From positions 744,001 through 808,000 of the forward strand of contig NZ_CP049868.1 of the NCBI RefSeq assembly GCF_011303555.1: DNA of 64,000 bases, in the 5' to 3' direction. Both the position numbers and the translations under genes were made by a program. Within the stretch, counting starts at the first letter, position 1. The number at the start of each line of letters is the position of its first letter. Under the pieces are notes generated by a model that saw only the letters and a list, made by a program, of their open reading frames with translations, was not told where the DNA came from and did no database searches. Positions 46,283 through 55,338 of this stretch are shown piece after piece. The stretch is from Pedobacter sp. HDW13. GTDB taxonomy: Bacteria; Bacteroidota; Bacteroidia; Sphingobacteriales; Sphingobacteriaceae.

Positions 46283-46711
46283 TATTTTTATACTATAACT
46301 CGTTATTTAACACCAGGCGCTATAAGTCTGGCACATATTATACTGTATTAAAACGATCGGAAATCAAATTTATGGAAAATAAAATGGTTTATCCCGAATC
46401 ATTCTTAATAGCAATAATTTTTACAGTCACACAATAAAATTTGTTAAAAAATGTTAATAGTGTATAAAAGATTTAAAAAATGAATCCTCAAACGATTAAA
46501 ATAATCAGAAAAGGATCCATCTGAAGAATACAATTAAATATATAAACAGATGAAATCTATTAAAATCTCATTTTCAGCATCAGATTTGATCAGACGGCTA
46601 GGCTTGGCAAAAATTTACTACTGGTTTTACAAGTAATATTTCTAATATATTACCACAGTATTAATTAGTATTTCATAAATTTCGCATTATAAACTAACTT
46701 ATTTTAAGCGA
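46283..46711. other. 429-base divergent region between metal ATPase and M13 peptidase
   Basis: Very AT-rich with no credible ORF or RNA gene. A minus-strand TAAATTTG (46372-46365) is a possible -7 element for the ATPase, about 83 bases before its ATG, without a clear -33. No distinct promoter could be picked for the peptidase. Confidence 0.45.
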
Positions 46712-48748
46712 ATGAAATACCAAAATTTGAAAAGATATTTTGCGGCACTGGGTATAGTTGCTGCTAGCTTTTCTGCAAACGCACAAACCATCAAAAAATT
46801 TATCGACCCAGCCAATATGGATTTATCGGTTAAACCGGGCGATGATTTTTACCAATATGCAAGTGGTACCTGGGTAAAAAACAATCCTGTTCCGGCTAAA
46901 GAAACACGCTGGGGTTCCTTCAACGAGCTTCGCGATTTCAACATCAACGCTGTAAAAACACTTGTTGAAGATGCGGCAGCCGACAAATCAGCACCAGCAG
47001 GATCGGTAAAACGTAGGGTTGGCGATTTTTATACCGCTGCGATGGATAGTTTGACCATCGAGAAATTAGGTTACACTCCAATAAAAGCCGATTTAGCTAA
47101 AATTCAGCAGATTAAAGACATCCAGGGCGTTTTAGATCAGGTAGCTTATATGCGTGTAAATGGTTTAGCTGGCGCCATGTTTGGTGTAGGTGTTGGCCAG
47201 GACCGTAAAAATGTAAACAAATATATGGTTAGCGTTGGTCAGGGCGGTACTACTTTGCCCGATCGCGATTACTATTTAAAAGACGATGCCCGCAGTGTTA
47301 AAATCCGCGAGGCTTACAATACTTATATGGTTACCCTGTTTACCTTAACCGGTAGCAGCGCCGAAGAGGCTAAACAAAAAGCAGCAACTGTTTTTACCAT
47401 CGAAAAACAATTTGCAGAGGCGCAAATGAGCCGTTTGGAAATGCGCGATCCTTATGCAACTTATAACAAACTTACTGTTGCCGAGCTGAACAAAAAAACA
47501 CCAGATATCAATTGGTCAACCTACCTTCCAAAATTCAAAATTAAAGGCCAGGATACCGTTTTAGTTTCGTCGCCTAAGTTTATGGCAAGTTTAGATGGTA
47601 TGTTAAAATCGGTTTCGGTAGCCGATTGGAAAACCTATATGGAGTGGAACATTTTAAAAGGATCGGCATCAAGCTTAAGTGCTCCCTTTGTGAAAGCAAG
47701 TTTCGCCTTTACTCAGGCACAAACCGGCCAGAAAGTACAAACGCCACGCTGGCAACGCATGTCCTCGTTAACCGATGGCACCATTGGCGAATTATTGGGT
47801 CAGCTTTATGTAGCTAAATACTTTAAACCAGAGGCTAAGGAACGCATGAACCAGATGATTGTGAACCTGCGCAAGGCTTTCGAAATCAGAATTAATGGCT
47901 TAGAGTGGATGAGCCCTGAAACCAAGCAGAAAGCATTGGCTAAATTACATGCTTTTACCCCAAAAGTTGGTTACCCTGAAAAATGGAAAAACTATGATGG
48001 CTTAGCGATTAATAAAGATACTTACTTCCAAAATCTACGCAATGCTAGTGTTTGGGGCTATAACGAAATGGTAAATCAATTAGGCAAGCCTGTTGATCGT
48101 AAACGCTTCGGCATGACCCCGCCAACGGTTAATGCTTATTACAGCCCTACACTAAACGAAATTGTTTTCCCTGCAGGTATTTTGCAATTCCCTTTCTTCG
48201 ATCCTAATGCAGATGATGCAGTTAACTATGGTGGTATTGGTGCAGTAATTGGTCACGAAATGAGTCATGGTTTTGACGATAGCGGAAGCCAGTACGATGC
48301 TGCCGGTAACTTAAAAAACTGGTGGACTGCAGAAGACAAAGCTAAGTTTGACGCTAAAACCAAAGCCCTTGGCGAACAGTTTGACGCATACACCGTATTA
48401 GATACCGTACATGTAATTGGTAAATTAACCATGGGCGAAAATATTGGCGATTTAGGAGGTTTAAATGCAGCTTACACGGCTTTCAAAATGACTAAACAAG
48501 GCCAAAGCAACGAAAAAATTGATGGTTTTACGCCAGATCAACGTTTCTTCCTTGCCTGGGCACAAGTTTGGAGAGGTAACATTTTACCAGAGAGTGCTGC
48601 CCAGTTAATTAAAACCGATCCGCACTCTCCGGGTCCTTACCGTACCATTGGTGCCCCTGTAAACATGGATGCCTGGTACAACGCCTTCGATGTTAAACCT
48701 GGTGATAGATTATATAAAAAACCAGAAGACAGGATAAGAATGTGGTAG
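46712..48748 (+). CDS. pepO: M13 family zinc metallopeptidase (PepO/neprilysin-like)
   Basis: Secreted or periplasmic endopeptidase of 678 residues cleaving small peptides. The signal peptide ends ANAQ. The M13 N-terminal domain begins PGDDFYQYASGTWVKNNPVP. The zinc site is VIGHEMSHGFDD (HExxH near 514) with the third ligand in GENIGDLGGL. The conserved VNAYYSPTLNEIVFPAGILQ-type segment (quoted only in part) and the C-terminal end RMW match the family. Single gene followed by a terminator. Confidence 0.95.
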   Translation: MKYQNLKRYFAALGIVAASFSANAQTIKKFIDPANMDLSVKPGDDFYQYASGTWVKNNPVPAKETRWGSFNELRDFNINAVKTLVEDAAADKSAPAGSVKRRVGDFYTAAMDSLTIEKLGYTPIKADLAKIQQIKDIQGVLDQVAYMRVNGLAGAMFGVGVGQDRKNVNKYMVSVGQGGTTLPDRDYYLKDDARSVKIREAYNTYMVTLFTLTGSSAEEAKQKAATVFTIEKQFAEAQMSRLEMRDPYATYNKLTVAELNKKTPDINWSTYLPKFKIKGQDTVLVSSPKFMASLDGMLKSVSVADWKTYMEWNILKGSASSLSAPFVKASFAFTQAQTGQKVQTPRWQRMSSLTDGTIGELLGQLYVAKYFKPEAKERMNQMIVNLRKAFEIRINGLEWMSPETKQKALAKLHAFTPKVGYPEKWKNYDGLAINKDTYFQNLRNASVWGYNEMVNQLGKPVDRKRFGMTPPTVNAYYSPTLNEIVFPAGILQFPFFDPNADDAVNYGGIGAVIGHEMSHGFDDSGSQYDAAGNLKNWWTAEDKAKFDAKTKALGEQFDAYTVLDTVHVIGKLTMGENIGDLGGLNAAYTAFKMTKQGQSNEKIDGFTPDQRFFLAWAQVWRGNILPESAAQLIKTDPHSPGPYRTIGAPVNMDAWYNAFDVKPGDRLYKKPEDRIRMW

Positions 48749-48809
48749 TTTAAAGTGGGAGGCTTTGCCAACAGGCCAAAACCTACACAGTATTTCATCC
48801 CTATATTGT

Positions 48810-48840
48810 AAACGCCCCGATTTTAATTGGGGCGTTTGTT
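48810..48840 (+). terminator. Terminator after the M13 peptidase gene
   Basis: AAACGCCCC (48810-48818) pairs with GGGGCGTTT (48829-48837) around a 10-base loop, followed by GTTTTTA. It lies about 60 bases past the stop. Confidence 0.8.
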
Positions 48841-48909
48841 TTTATATTGATTTCGGATAAACATCCAAAAATTAATTGTCCTCCTTTCGGCTATTGTTAA
48901 ATATCATTC

Positions 48910-48917
48910 TATCTTTG
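48910..48917 (+). promoter_or_regulatory. -7 promoter element of the DUF2625 gene
   Basis: TATCTTTG matches TAnnTTTG and lies 20 bases before the ATG at 48938. A TTG at 48894-48896 is too close (13 bases) to be a standard -33 element. Confidence 0.45.
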
Positions 48918-48937
48918 AAAAAACATTCCATCATACC

Positions 48938-49720
48938 ATGAAAAGCGCAATTAAAACACTTTCCATCCTGGCTTTAACTTTTGTTTCTTTAACCGGCTTT
49001 GCACAAAACAAACTGTTTACTGCCGAAGAATTAATCAATAAAAAAGATCCGGCATGGCCCTTGGTTAAAAAATGGATTGATTCTGCCAAAAACAAAGTCG
49101 AGATTCTGTCCGTTGATTCAACAAAAGCCAAAGAAGTGTTATACAATACGCAAATTTCAACTTATTCGACCCTGGGTTCGGTAATTTACAATAGTGGAGG
49201 CATAATGGTTGACAATGGCTGGATCAGGATTTTAGGTTCGGGAAGTGAGCGTTTAAACCGTTCTGTTTCAGATTGGAATAAGGGCAAAACCGTTAAAGAA
49301 TATGGCGACAATATGCCTTATCTGCTGGTAGCGGATGATGCCGTTGGCGGTTTTTTCGCCATTAACTATGGTGGCTTAGGCCCTGATATTAAAAACGTAT
49401 ACTACCTGGAACCCAACAGCTTAACCTGGCAACCACTTGGTGCAGGCTACGGAGAGTTTTTGGTTTTCTGTTTCGACAGCGACCTATCTAAGTTTTACAA
49501 AGGCCTTCGCTGGAGTAGCTGGAACCAGTTTATTGGTAACTTAGATGGTACTAAAACTTACAGCTTTCGTCCTTATTTATGGGAAGAAGGAACTGATATT
49601 GAAAAGTGTACCCGCAAACTGGTTGGCATTGAAGAAATGTACAAATTCAATATCATGAAATCGAAAGAGCTGAAAAGCGCCGGCGAAGCGAAAAAAGAGG
49701 AACCTAAAACGGAGCAATAA
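48938..49720 (+). CDS. Secreted DUF2625 protein
   Basis: A 260-residue exported protein (signal peptide ending GFAQ). It matches the DUF2625 pattern: LINKKDPAWPLVKKWI at the start, GGIMVDNGWIRILGSGS, then GGFFAINYGGLGP and YFLEPNSLTWQPL-like segments, and LRWSSWNQFI. The extra C-terminal tail (AKKEEPKTEQ) is charged and probably disordered. The function of the family is not known. It is preceded by a TATCTTTG box and is convergent with the MmcQ/YjbR gene. Confidence 0.85.
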   Translation: MKSAIKTLSILALTFVSLTGFAQNKLFTAEELINKKDPAWPLVKKWIDSAKNKVEILSVDSTKAKEVLYNTQISTYSTLGSVIYNSGGIMVDNGWIRILGSGSERLNRSVSDWNKGKTVKEYGDNMPYLLVADDAVGGFFAINYGGLGPDIKNVYYLEPNSLTWQPLGAGYGEFLVFCFDSDLSKFYKGLRWSSWNQFIGNLDGTKTYSFRPYLWEEGTDIEKCTRKLVGIEEMYKFNIMKSKELKSAGEAKKEEPKTEQ

Positions 49721-49779
49721 ACTGATTATCTAAAGAAAATGTCAGATACACAATCGAGTTCTGTACCCCGGTACTTAAA

Positions 49780-50118
49780 CTAAGCGTATTTGGACTGAGT
49801 TTTCTTTGACAGTTTGGCCAGTACCATTGCGCGCGATGCCTCTACCCTACTTTTCAATTCTGTATCGTTAAACACCTCTAAGTTAGCTACACGAATCCAT
49901 TGGCGCTTAGCCATGTGGTGCGCCTGTTGTATGCCATCTCTGCCAGTAAGGGCATCAAATTCTTCCGGATCACATTTGATCGAGAAGCTGTTATCCTCGT
50001 CAATGGCGATAATGAAGAACATTTTTTCTTCAATCATGAAACACAAATGGCCCCATTTCATGCCTTCGGTTGTACCAGGCAAACTCAAACAATATTCTCT
50101 AAAGGTTTCGATATCCAT
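49780..50118 (-). CDS. MmcQ/YjbR family DNA-binding-fold protein
   Basis: A 112-residue cytosolic protein with the CyaY-like fold of the MmcQ/YjbR family: FREYCLSLPGTTEGMKWGH, then FSIKCDPEEFDAL and QWIRVANLE, ending in a charged KKTQSK tail. The first motif is cut here to its recognisable core. Family members are small and of uncertain function, with DNA binding having been proposed. It is expressed from the minus strand, divergent from mnmD. Confidence 0.85.
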   Translation of the reverse strand: MDIETFREYCLSLPGTTEGMKWGHLCFMIEEKMFFIIAIDEDNSFSIKCDPEEFDALTGRDGIQQAHHMAKRQWIRVANLEVFNDTELKSRVEASRAMVLAKLSKKTQSKYA

Positions 50119-50218
50119 TTTTTAAGGTTTAAAGCAAAGCTAATAACAAAAGCCGAAAGGCAGATAGAAAATGCTAATTTTGCCATGAATATAGAAATCA
50201 TTAATTCTTTTAGGCCCC

Positions 50219-50884
50219 ATGAATATTATCACCCCAACCGCCGATGGTTCCAATACCCTTTACAACGAAACCATAGGCGAACATTACCACAGCAAACATG
50301 GTGCGTTGCAGGAAAGCAAACACGTGTTTATAGCGGCGGGGTTAAAATTTGCTTCTGCCGGCAAGCCTGAAATAGCTGTTCTGGAAGTTGGTTTTGGAAC
50401 GGGTTTAAACTTTATTTTAAGCCTTGAATACTGCGAATCAAATAATATTCAACTCGATTATACCAGTATCGAAGCCTTTCCGTTATCATCAGCATTAATT
50501 GAACAAACGGGTTATTCGGCTTATGTACCGCAAGCCATTTGGAATACTTTTATGAGTAACTACGAAGCTGCTCTTCAAGCCCCTCAATCACTATCGGCAT
50601 TAAGCGCACTCGAAATTCCACATACAACATTAGCCGCATTTAATACACCTAAAAAATTCGATATCATTTATTACGATGCCTTTTCTGTGCAGCACCAGCC
50701 CGAAATGTGGAGCGATGAAATTATTGCACATGCCTGCAGTTTCTTAAAGCCCGGTGGTACTTTTGTAACCTACGCCATTACCGGAAAATTAAAACGTGCG
50801 GTAAAAGCCTGTGGTTTTAACATCGAAAAACTACCCGGTGCACCTGGAAAAAGGGAAATGCTTAGGGCAGTGAAGGGAATGTAA
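50219..50884 (+). CDS. mnmD: tRNA 5-methylaminomethyl-2-thiouridine methyltransferase
   Basis: A 221-residue SAM-dependent methyltransferase that completes the wobble modification mnm5s2U34 in tRNA, corresponding to the methylase half of MnmC. The N-terminus has TADGSNTLYNETIGEHYHSKHGA (seen here as a family feature, with HYHS its core). The SAM site is LEVGFGTGLNF, and the catalytic-region motif YYDAFSVQHQPEMW is followed by PGGTFVTYA. The FAD-dependent half of MnmC is absent, as is usual for the stand-alone MnmD type. Confidence 0.92.
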   Translation: MNIITPTADGSNTLYNETIGEHYHSKHGALQESKHVFIAAGLKFASAGKPEIAVLEVGFGTGLNFILSLEYCESNNIQLDYTSIEAFPLSSALIEQTGYSAYVPQAIWNTFMSNYEAALQAPQSLSALSALEIPHTTLAAFNTPKKFDIIYYDAFSVQHQPEMWSDEIIAHACSFLKPGGTFVTYAITGKLKRAVKACGFNIEKLPGAPGKREMLRAVKGM

Positions 50885-51030
50885 GGCGGGATAATGCAAG
50901 ATGGCAAATGGATGAGGGAAGATGGTTGTTAAACTTTAATCAATATGTTATCTAAACACTGACATTAACAAGACCTTTTCTTAAAACTGCATTTAATTCT
51001 GTTTGTTAATCCTATTATAAAATTCACATC

Positions 51031-51978
51031 ATGGAAAAAAGAATATTAGGCAAATCAGATTTAAATATAGCACCGGTTGTTTTTGGCGGCAACGTTTTTG
51101 GCTGGACCATTGATCAGGCAAAATCATTCGAAATCTTAGATCATTTTATCGAAAGTGGTTTTAATTGCATTGATACAGCCGATGTTTACTCGCGCTGGGT
51201 GCCCGACAATAAAGGCGGAGAATCGGAAACCATTATTGGTAACTGGTTAAAAAAGCACGGCAAACGGCACGATGTAATTATTGCAACCAAAGTAGGCTCT
51301 GATATGGGCCAGGGCAAATCGCTCAAAAAAGATTACATCATTAACGAAGTCGAGCATTCATTAACTCGCCTGCAAACCGATTATATCGACTTGTATTTCT
51401 CGCATTATGATGATGAAAACACACCGGTAGAAGAAACTTTAAGCGCTTACGATAGCCTGATTAAAGCCGGTAAAGTACGGTGGATCGGCGCATCGAACTT
51501 TTCGGCCAATCGCTTAAAAGAATCATTAATCTTCTCTAACGAGCATAATTTACCCCGTTACGAAGTTTACCAACCAGGTTACAACTTATACGATCGCGAA
51601 GGATTTGAGGCAGAACACGAAAAAATTTGCTTAGAGCACAATTTAGGTGTAGTTACCTATTATGCCCTGGCCAGTGGTTTTTTAAGCGGAAAGTACCGCA
51701 GCGAAGCCGATTTAAGTAAAAGTCAGCGGGGAGGTGGTGCAAAAAAATACCTGAACGACCGGGGTTTTAAAATCCTCAGGGCATTAGACCAGGTTGCAGA
51801 AACACATGGTGTAGAACAGGCATCGGTAGCATTGGCCTGGCTGCTGTATCATCCGTCGGTTACCGCACCAATTGCCAGCGTTACCGATTTAAACCAACTC
51901 AAATCTTTTACCGAAGCTGCAAATTTAAAGTTAAGCGCAGAAGATATTTCGTTGCTGGATAAAGCCAGTATTTATTAA
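51031..51978 (+). CDS. Aldo/keto reductase
   Basis: A 315-residue cytosolic NADPH-dependent reductase of the YajO/general AKR type. The catalytic set is visible: Asp and Tyr in DTADVYSRW, Lys in IIATKVGSDMG, His in DLYFSHYDD. The beta-barrel core continues with GKVRWIGASNFS and LGVVTYYALASGFLSGKY, and the NADPH-binding end with SVTDLNQL. Length is normal. It stands alone between mnmD and a small membrane protein gene. Substrate cannot be told. Confidence 0.93.
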   Translation: MEKRILGKSDLNIAPVVFGGNVFGWTIDQAKSFEILDHFIESGFNCIDTADVYSRWVPDNKGGESETIIGNWLKKHGKRHDVIIATKVGSDMGQGKSLKKDYIINEVEHSLTRLQTDYIDLYFSHYDDENTPVEETLSAYDSLIKAGKVRWIGASNFSANRLKESLIFSNEHNLPRYEVYQPGYNLYDREGFEAEHEKICLEHNLGVVTYYALASGFLSGKYRSEADLSKSQRGGGAKKYLNDRGFKILRALDQVAETHGVEQASVALAWLLYHPSVTAPIASVTDLNQLKSFTEAANLKLSAEDISLLDKASIY

Positions 51979-52055
51979 AAAGTTTTACTGGAGAATCATC
52001 CCTTAAGCGTGTTTATCTTAAAATTTGTTACGTTGGGCGTTAATTTATTGGATAA

Positions 52056-52076
52056 GCCTGCCTGCAGCAGGCAGGC
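52056..52076. repeat. Perfect hairpin GCCTGCCTGC-A-GCAGGCAGGC
   Basis: A GC-rich 10-bp inverted repeat with a single central base, 78 bases after the aldo/keto reductase stop. It resembles small REP-like palindromes and may end the transcript or be a dispersed repeat. The related CCTGCCCGTACAGGCGGG lies inside the hairpin cluster at 28388-28405. Confidence 0.6.
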
Positions 52077-52131
52077 AATCTTACAATGATCGCTAGTTAT
52101 CAACCCTATTAACTACTTTTAAGGGATTTTT

Positions 52132-52139
52132 TACATTTG
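52132..52139 (+). promoter_or_regulatory. -7 promoter element before small membrane protein gene
   Basis: TACATTTG matches TAnnTTTG and lies 16 bases before the ATG at 52156. No TTG is found at the -33 position. Confidence 0.4.
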
Positions 52140-52155
52140 TAACAAATCTAAATCT

Positions 52156-52359
52156 ATGACAATCTCCACAATTTTGGCATCCGTGCCAGGCATTATAGAA
52201 ATCCTTGTTATTCTTATTGGTATTGCTATATTATTGGCGGTGGCCAATTATGGTAAAAACACCTCATTGGGGTATTTTGGTTCGCTCCTTTTAGCAATTT
52301 TCACTACACCACTGATTGCTTTCTTTATAATTCTGATATTTTTCAAAAAAGACAGATAA
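52156..52359 (+). CDS. Small two-helix membrane protein
   Basis: A 67-residue protein with two hydrophobic helices (GIIEILVILIGIAILLAV, and LLLAIFTTPLIAFFIILIFF as its full extent) joined by a short polar loop, ending KKDR. A -7 box precedes it, which supports expression. The layout resembles small phospholipase-D-like/superinfection-immunity-type membrane proteins, but no function can be assigned. The AI-2E-like permease gene follows after 99 bases. Confidence 0.7.
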   Translation: MTISTILASVPGIIEILVILIGIAILLAVANYGKNTSLGYFGSLLLAIFTTPLIAFFIILIFFKKDR

Positions 52360-52458
52360 TATTAATAATTTGTACTGGTATTTACCAGTTAAACCTACAA
52401 TAGAATTGATTAAAACTTTTAATCCCTCAATTTGTATTAAACAGGATTTAATTTTTTT

Positions 52459-53568
52459 ATGAAAGACAAACTATCATTCCTGCCTAAACTTGCGCTGGTT
52501 CTCTTCTGCTTAATCAGCCTAACTTACATTGCCATTTTAGGGCAATCGCTTCTGGCGCCACTTCTTTTCTCCTTTTTAATGGGGATTTTATTATTACCGG
52601 TAGCCAATTTTTTGGAACAGCGGTTTAAATTTAAAAGAAGTTTATCAACACTGGTTTCGGTGATATTAATGATCGCTGTAATTGGCGGAATTGTATATTT
52701 TTTTGGCAACCAGTTGAGCGATTTATGGGCCGACTGGCCTTTGTTAAAAGAGAAAGCCGATGTTTCTTACCATGAACTGCAGCATTGGATTTCGAAAACC
52801 TTTCATGTAAATTCAGAAAAACAACTGGCTTACCTAAACGATAGTACCGAAAAAGCCCTGGCTACAAGTGCCACTATTGTAGCCACTACATTGGCTACCT
52901 TATCTTCTACCCTCTTATTCCTGGGTTTCACCTTATTGTTTACGTTTTTCATCCTAAACTACCGCAGGATATTGTATACCTTTTTAACATCTGTTTTTAA
53001 AGAAGAACACAAAGAGAAGGTAAGCGAAATCGTATCGCAAATCCAGTATATCATTAAGAAATACATCATTGGCTTGTTCTTACAAATGCTAATCGTAACC
53101 ATCTTAATGATTACCGTATTGAGCCTTTTAGGTGTAAAATATGCGGTTTTATTGGGTTTGGTAGCAGGTATTTTTAATGTGGTTCCATATCTGGGCATTT
53201 TCTTCGCTTTGCTCATTAGCTGTTTAATTACATTCGCCACTGCTGGTGCAGGTAAAGTACTGTTGGTTTTAATTGCTTTTGTTGGCGTTCATGCCATTGA
53301 TGGAAATATTTTAATGCCATTGGTGGTGGGTTCTAAAGTAAAAATAAATGCCTTATTTGCTTTTATCGGCATTGTTGTTGGCGAAATGATCTGGGGTATT
53401 TCGGGTATGTTTTTATGTATTCCTTATTTGGCTATGCTCAAAATCATTTTCGACCGGATAGATAACCTTAAACCCTGGGGCATTTTAATGGGCGAAGAAC
53501 ATAAACCTGAGAAGAAAAAACGGGTTTACCGCATCACCAAAAAAATTAAACTGGAAGAAAAAGATTAG
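52459..53568 (+). CDS. AI-2E family transporter
   Basis: A 369-residue inner-membrane permease of the AI-2E/PerM family. It has an N-terminal helix pair (SLLAPLLFSFLMGILLLPV), a soluble segment (about 90-140), and a C-terminal bundle with LGLVAGIFNVVPYLGIFFA and the family pattern HAIDGNILMPLVVGSKVKINAL. It ends in a basic tail (KPEKKKRVYRITKKI). Members export small molecules or act in Na+/H+ exchange, and the cargo here is unknown. One base separates its stop from the next gene, so the two are co-transcribed. Confidence 0.9.
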   Translation: MKDKLSFLPKLALVLFCLISLTYIAILGQSLLAPLLFSFLMGILLLPVANFLEQRFKFKRSLSTLVSVILMIAVIGGIVYFFGNQLSDLWADWPLLKEKADVSYHELQHWISKTFHVNSEKQLAYLNDSTEKALATSATIVATTLATLSSTLLFLGFTLLFTFFILNYRRILYTFLTSVFKEEHKEKVSEIVSQIQYIIKKYIIGLFLQMLIVTILMITVLSLLGVKYAVLLGLVAGIFNVVPYLGIFFALLISCLITFATAGAGKVLLVLIAFVGVHAIDGNILMPLVVGSKVKINALFAFIGIVVGEMIWGISGMFLCIPYLAMLKIIFDRIDNLKPWGILMGEEHKPEKKKRVYRITKKIKLEEKD

Positions 53569-53569
53569 C

Positions 53570-53866
53570 ATGGCAGAAAACCGTTCGCCACATATTTTAA
53601 GTACTTCGGCCAATTTACTGGGGATTTGTTTTATCGTGCTCACCTCTTTAAAGAAACTAAACCTGGCCGATAGTTCTATTATTGATGAGTTTGCCGTTGC
53701 AGCCGTTATCTTTTTTATGACCAGCTGTATTTTATCTTTTATTTCGATGAGAAAAGGCGATGCCGTGAGTCAAAGGCTGGAAAAAAGTGCAGATTTTATT
53801 TTCCTTTCAGGATTAGTGGTGCTCTTTATAGCCACCATATTAATTGCCTTTAATTTGATTTCGTAA
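53570..53866 (+). CDS. Small three-helix membrane protein
   Basis: A 98-residue protein with three predicted membrane helices (LLGICFIVLTSL, FAVAAVIFFMTSCILSFI, FIFLSGLVVLFIATILIAF) and a short basic loop (SMRKGDAVSQRLEKS). It starts 1 base after the AI-2E permease stop and is surely in the same operon. I recognise no named family. Confidence 0.75.
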   Translation: MAENRSPHILSTSANLLGICFIVLTSLKKLNLADSSIIDEFAVAAVIFFMTSCILSFISMRKGDAVSQRLEKSADFIFLSGLVVLFIATILIAFNLIS

Positions 53867-53929
53867 TTTTTACAACTCCATTACACCAGGCTTTTAGCGT
53901 ATCTGCTCGTTAATTTACATATTTGAGGC

Positions 53930-54379
53930 ATGAAACCTTTATTCGTATTACTTGTTGTTTATGTTGCCCTGCTTGCCTTTGGTGGTCATACCACATTCGA
54001 TAAAGGAAATATTTTTGCCGGTAACATCGCTATGGGTGTAATGTTGCTTTTTACAGCAATAGGCCACTTTAAGTTTAAAACCAGTATGGCCGCCATGATC
54101 CCGCTTTTCATTCCGAAGAAAGTAGAAATTATTCTATTTACGGGCGTACTAGAGATTTTATTTGCCATTGCATTACAAATTGAAGATATAAGATACTATA
54201 CCGGCATTGCATTGATCATATTTTTAATGACCATTATACCTGCCAATATTTATGCAGCAAAAAACCACATCAATTACGAAGATTTATACAAACCCGGCCC
54301 AGGCCCTAAATATTTATGGTTCAGAATTCCTTTTCAGCTTTTCTTAATCGCCTGGGTTTGGTATTTTAGCGTCCGTTAA
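53930..54379 (+). CDS. DoxX family membrane protein
   Basis: A 149-residue protein with four membrane helices and a DoxX-like pattern (LLFTAIGHFKFKTSMAAMIP, then KVEIILFTGVLEILFAIAL and LIIFLMTIIPANIYAA), ending in an aromatic helix (FRIPFQLFLIAWVWYF). The family is linked to quinone or sulfur redox, but a specific role cannot be given. It follows the AI-2E pair and precedes mazG on the same strand. Confidence 0.82.
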   Translation: MKPLFVLLVVYVALLAFGGHTTFDKGNIFAGNIAMGVMLLFTAIGHFKFKTSMAAMIPLFIPKKVEIILFTGVLEILFAIALQIEDIRYYTGIALIIFLMTIIPANIYAAKNHINYEDLYKPGPGPKYLWFRIPFQLFLIAWVWYFSVR

Positions 54380-54429
54380 TTGCTAAAGCACTAACTTTAC
54401 CTCTCTGAAGTAAATAATACTGACAAAAT

Positions 54430-55236
54430 ATGCCAAACAATCCTATTCCTGCCAGCGCCAATAACCCTGCTGATGCTTTTATGCGTCTGCTAACTGTTTT
54501 AGATACTTTGCGTACACAATGCCCATGGGATAAAAAACAAACCATGGAAACCCTGCGCCATTTAACCATTGAGGAAACTTATGAGTTGAGTGATGCAATT
54601 TTGGAAGGCGATCTGGATGAAATTAAAAAGGAACTGGGCGATGTAATGATGCATCTGGTTTTTTATTCGCGTATTGCTTCAGAAACCAACGAGTTTAACA
54701 TTACAGATGTTTTAAACGGGGTTTGCGACAAACTGGTTAACCGCCATCCACATATTTATGGCGACGTAGAAGTGCAGAATGAAGAAGATGTAAAACGTAA
54801 CTGGGAGCAGATTAAACTCAAAGAAGGCAACAAATCGGTTCTGGCTGGTGTTCCGGGTTCATTACCTGCGCTGGTTAAGGCCTCACGCATTCAGGAGAAA
54901 GCACGTGGAGTGGGTTTTGATTGGGAAAATAAAAATCAGGTTTGGGAAAAAGTGGAGGAAGAACTGCAGGAATTTAAATCGGAGTTTAACGTAGCCGATA
55001 ATACCGCTATTGATGTAGAAAAGGCCGAGTCAGAATTTGGGGATGTACTTTTCTCACTGATCAATTACGCCCGCTTCATCAACATCAATCCTGAAAACGC
55101 GCTGGAAAAAACCAATAAAAAATTTATCAAACGCTTTCAGTACCTCGAAAGTAAGGCAAAAGAAAATGGTAAAGCATTGGCTGATATGACCCTTGCCGAA
55201 ATGGATGTGTATTGGAATGAGGCAAAAAAGGTATAG
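54430..55236 (+). CDS. mazG: Nucleoside triphosphate pyrophosphohydrolase MazG
   Basis: A 268-residue cytosolic enzyme that hydrolyses non-canonical or excess NTPs to NMP and pyrophosphate. Two MazG domains are visible. The first has CPWDKKQTMETLRH and the metal-binding TIEETYELSDAI...EIKKELGDVMMHLVFY. The second has VEEELQEFKSEF and ESEFGDVLFSLINYAR, and between them lies VPGSLPALVKASRIQEKA. Length and arrangement match E. coli MazG. It ends at the hairpin repeat that separates it from the convergent SEC-C gene. Confidence 0.95.
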   Translation: MPNNPIPASANNPADAFMRLLTVLDTLRTQCPWDKKQTMETLRHLTIEETYELSDAILEGDLDEIKKELGDVMMHLVFYSRIASETNEFNITDVLNGVCDKLVNRHPHIYGDVEVQNEEDVKRNWEQIKLKEGNKSVLAGVPGSLPALVKASRIQEKARGVGFDWENKNQVWEKVEEELQEFKSEFNVADNTAIDVEKAESEFGDVLFSLINYARFININPENALEKTNKKFIKRFQYLESKAKENGKALADMTLAEMDVYWNEAKKV

Positions 55237-55239
55237 TCG

Positions 55240-55328
55240 AGTCGTCATCTCGAGCGGAGTATAGCGTAGCCGAGAGATCTATCAAAGTAGATTTCTCCAT
55301 TCCGTTGCACTCCAGTCGAAATGACGCC
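55240..55328. repeat. Long hairpin repeat between convergent genes
   Basis: GTCATCTCGAGC (about 55243) pairs imperfectly with GTCGAAATGAC (about 55314), and an inner GAGAGATCTA/TAGATTTCTC pair encloses a short loop. The whole gap folds into one long hairpin. The arms match repeats at 28360-28460 and 33627-33645. Confidence 0.7.
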
Positions 55329-55338
55329 TTTATTAAAA

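Noticed and set aside
52156-52359. Toxin of a type I toxin-antitoxin pair
   Set aside because: Small and hydrophobic, but it has a normal gene context and promoter box and no antisense RNA signals visible.
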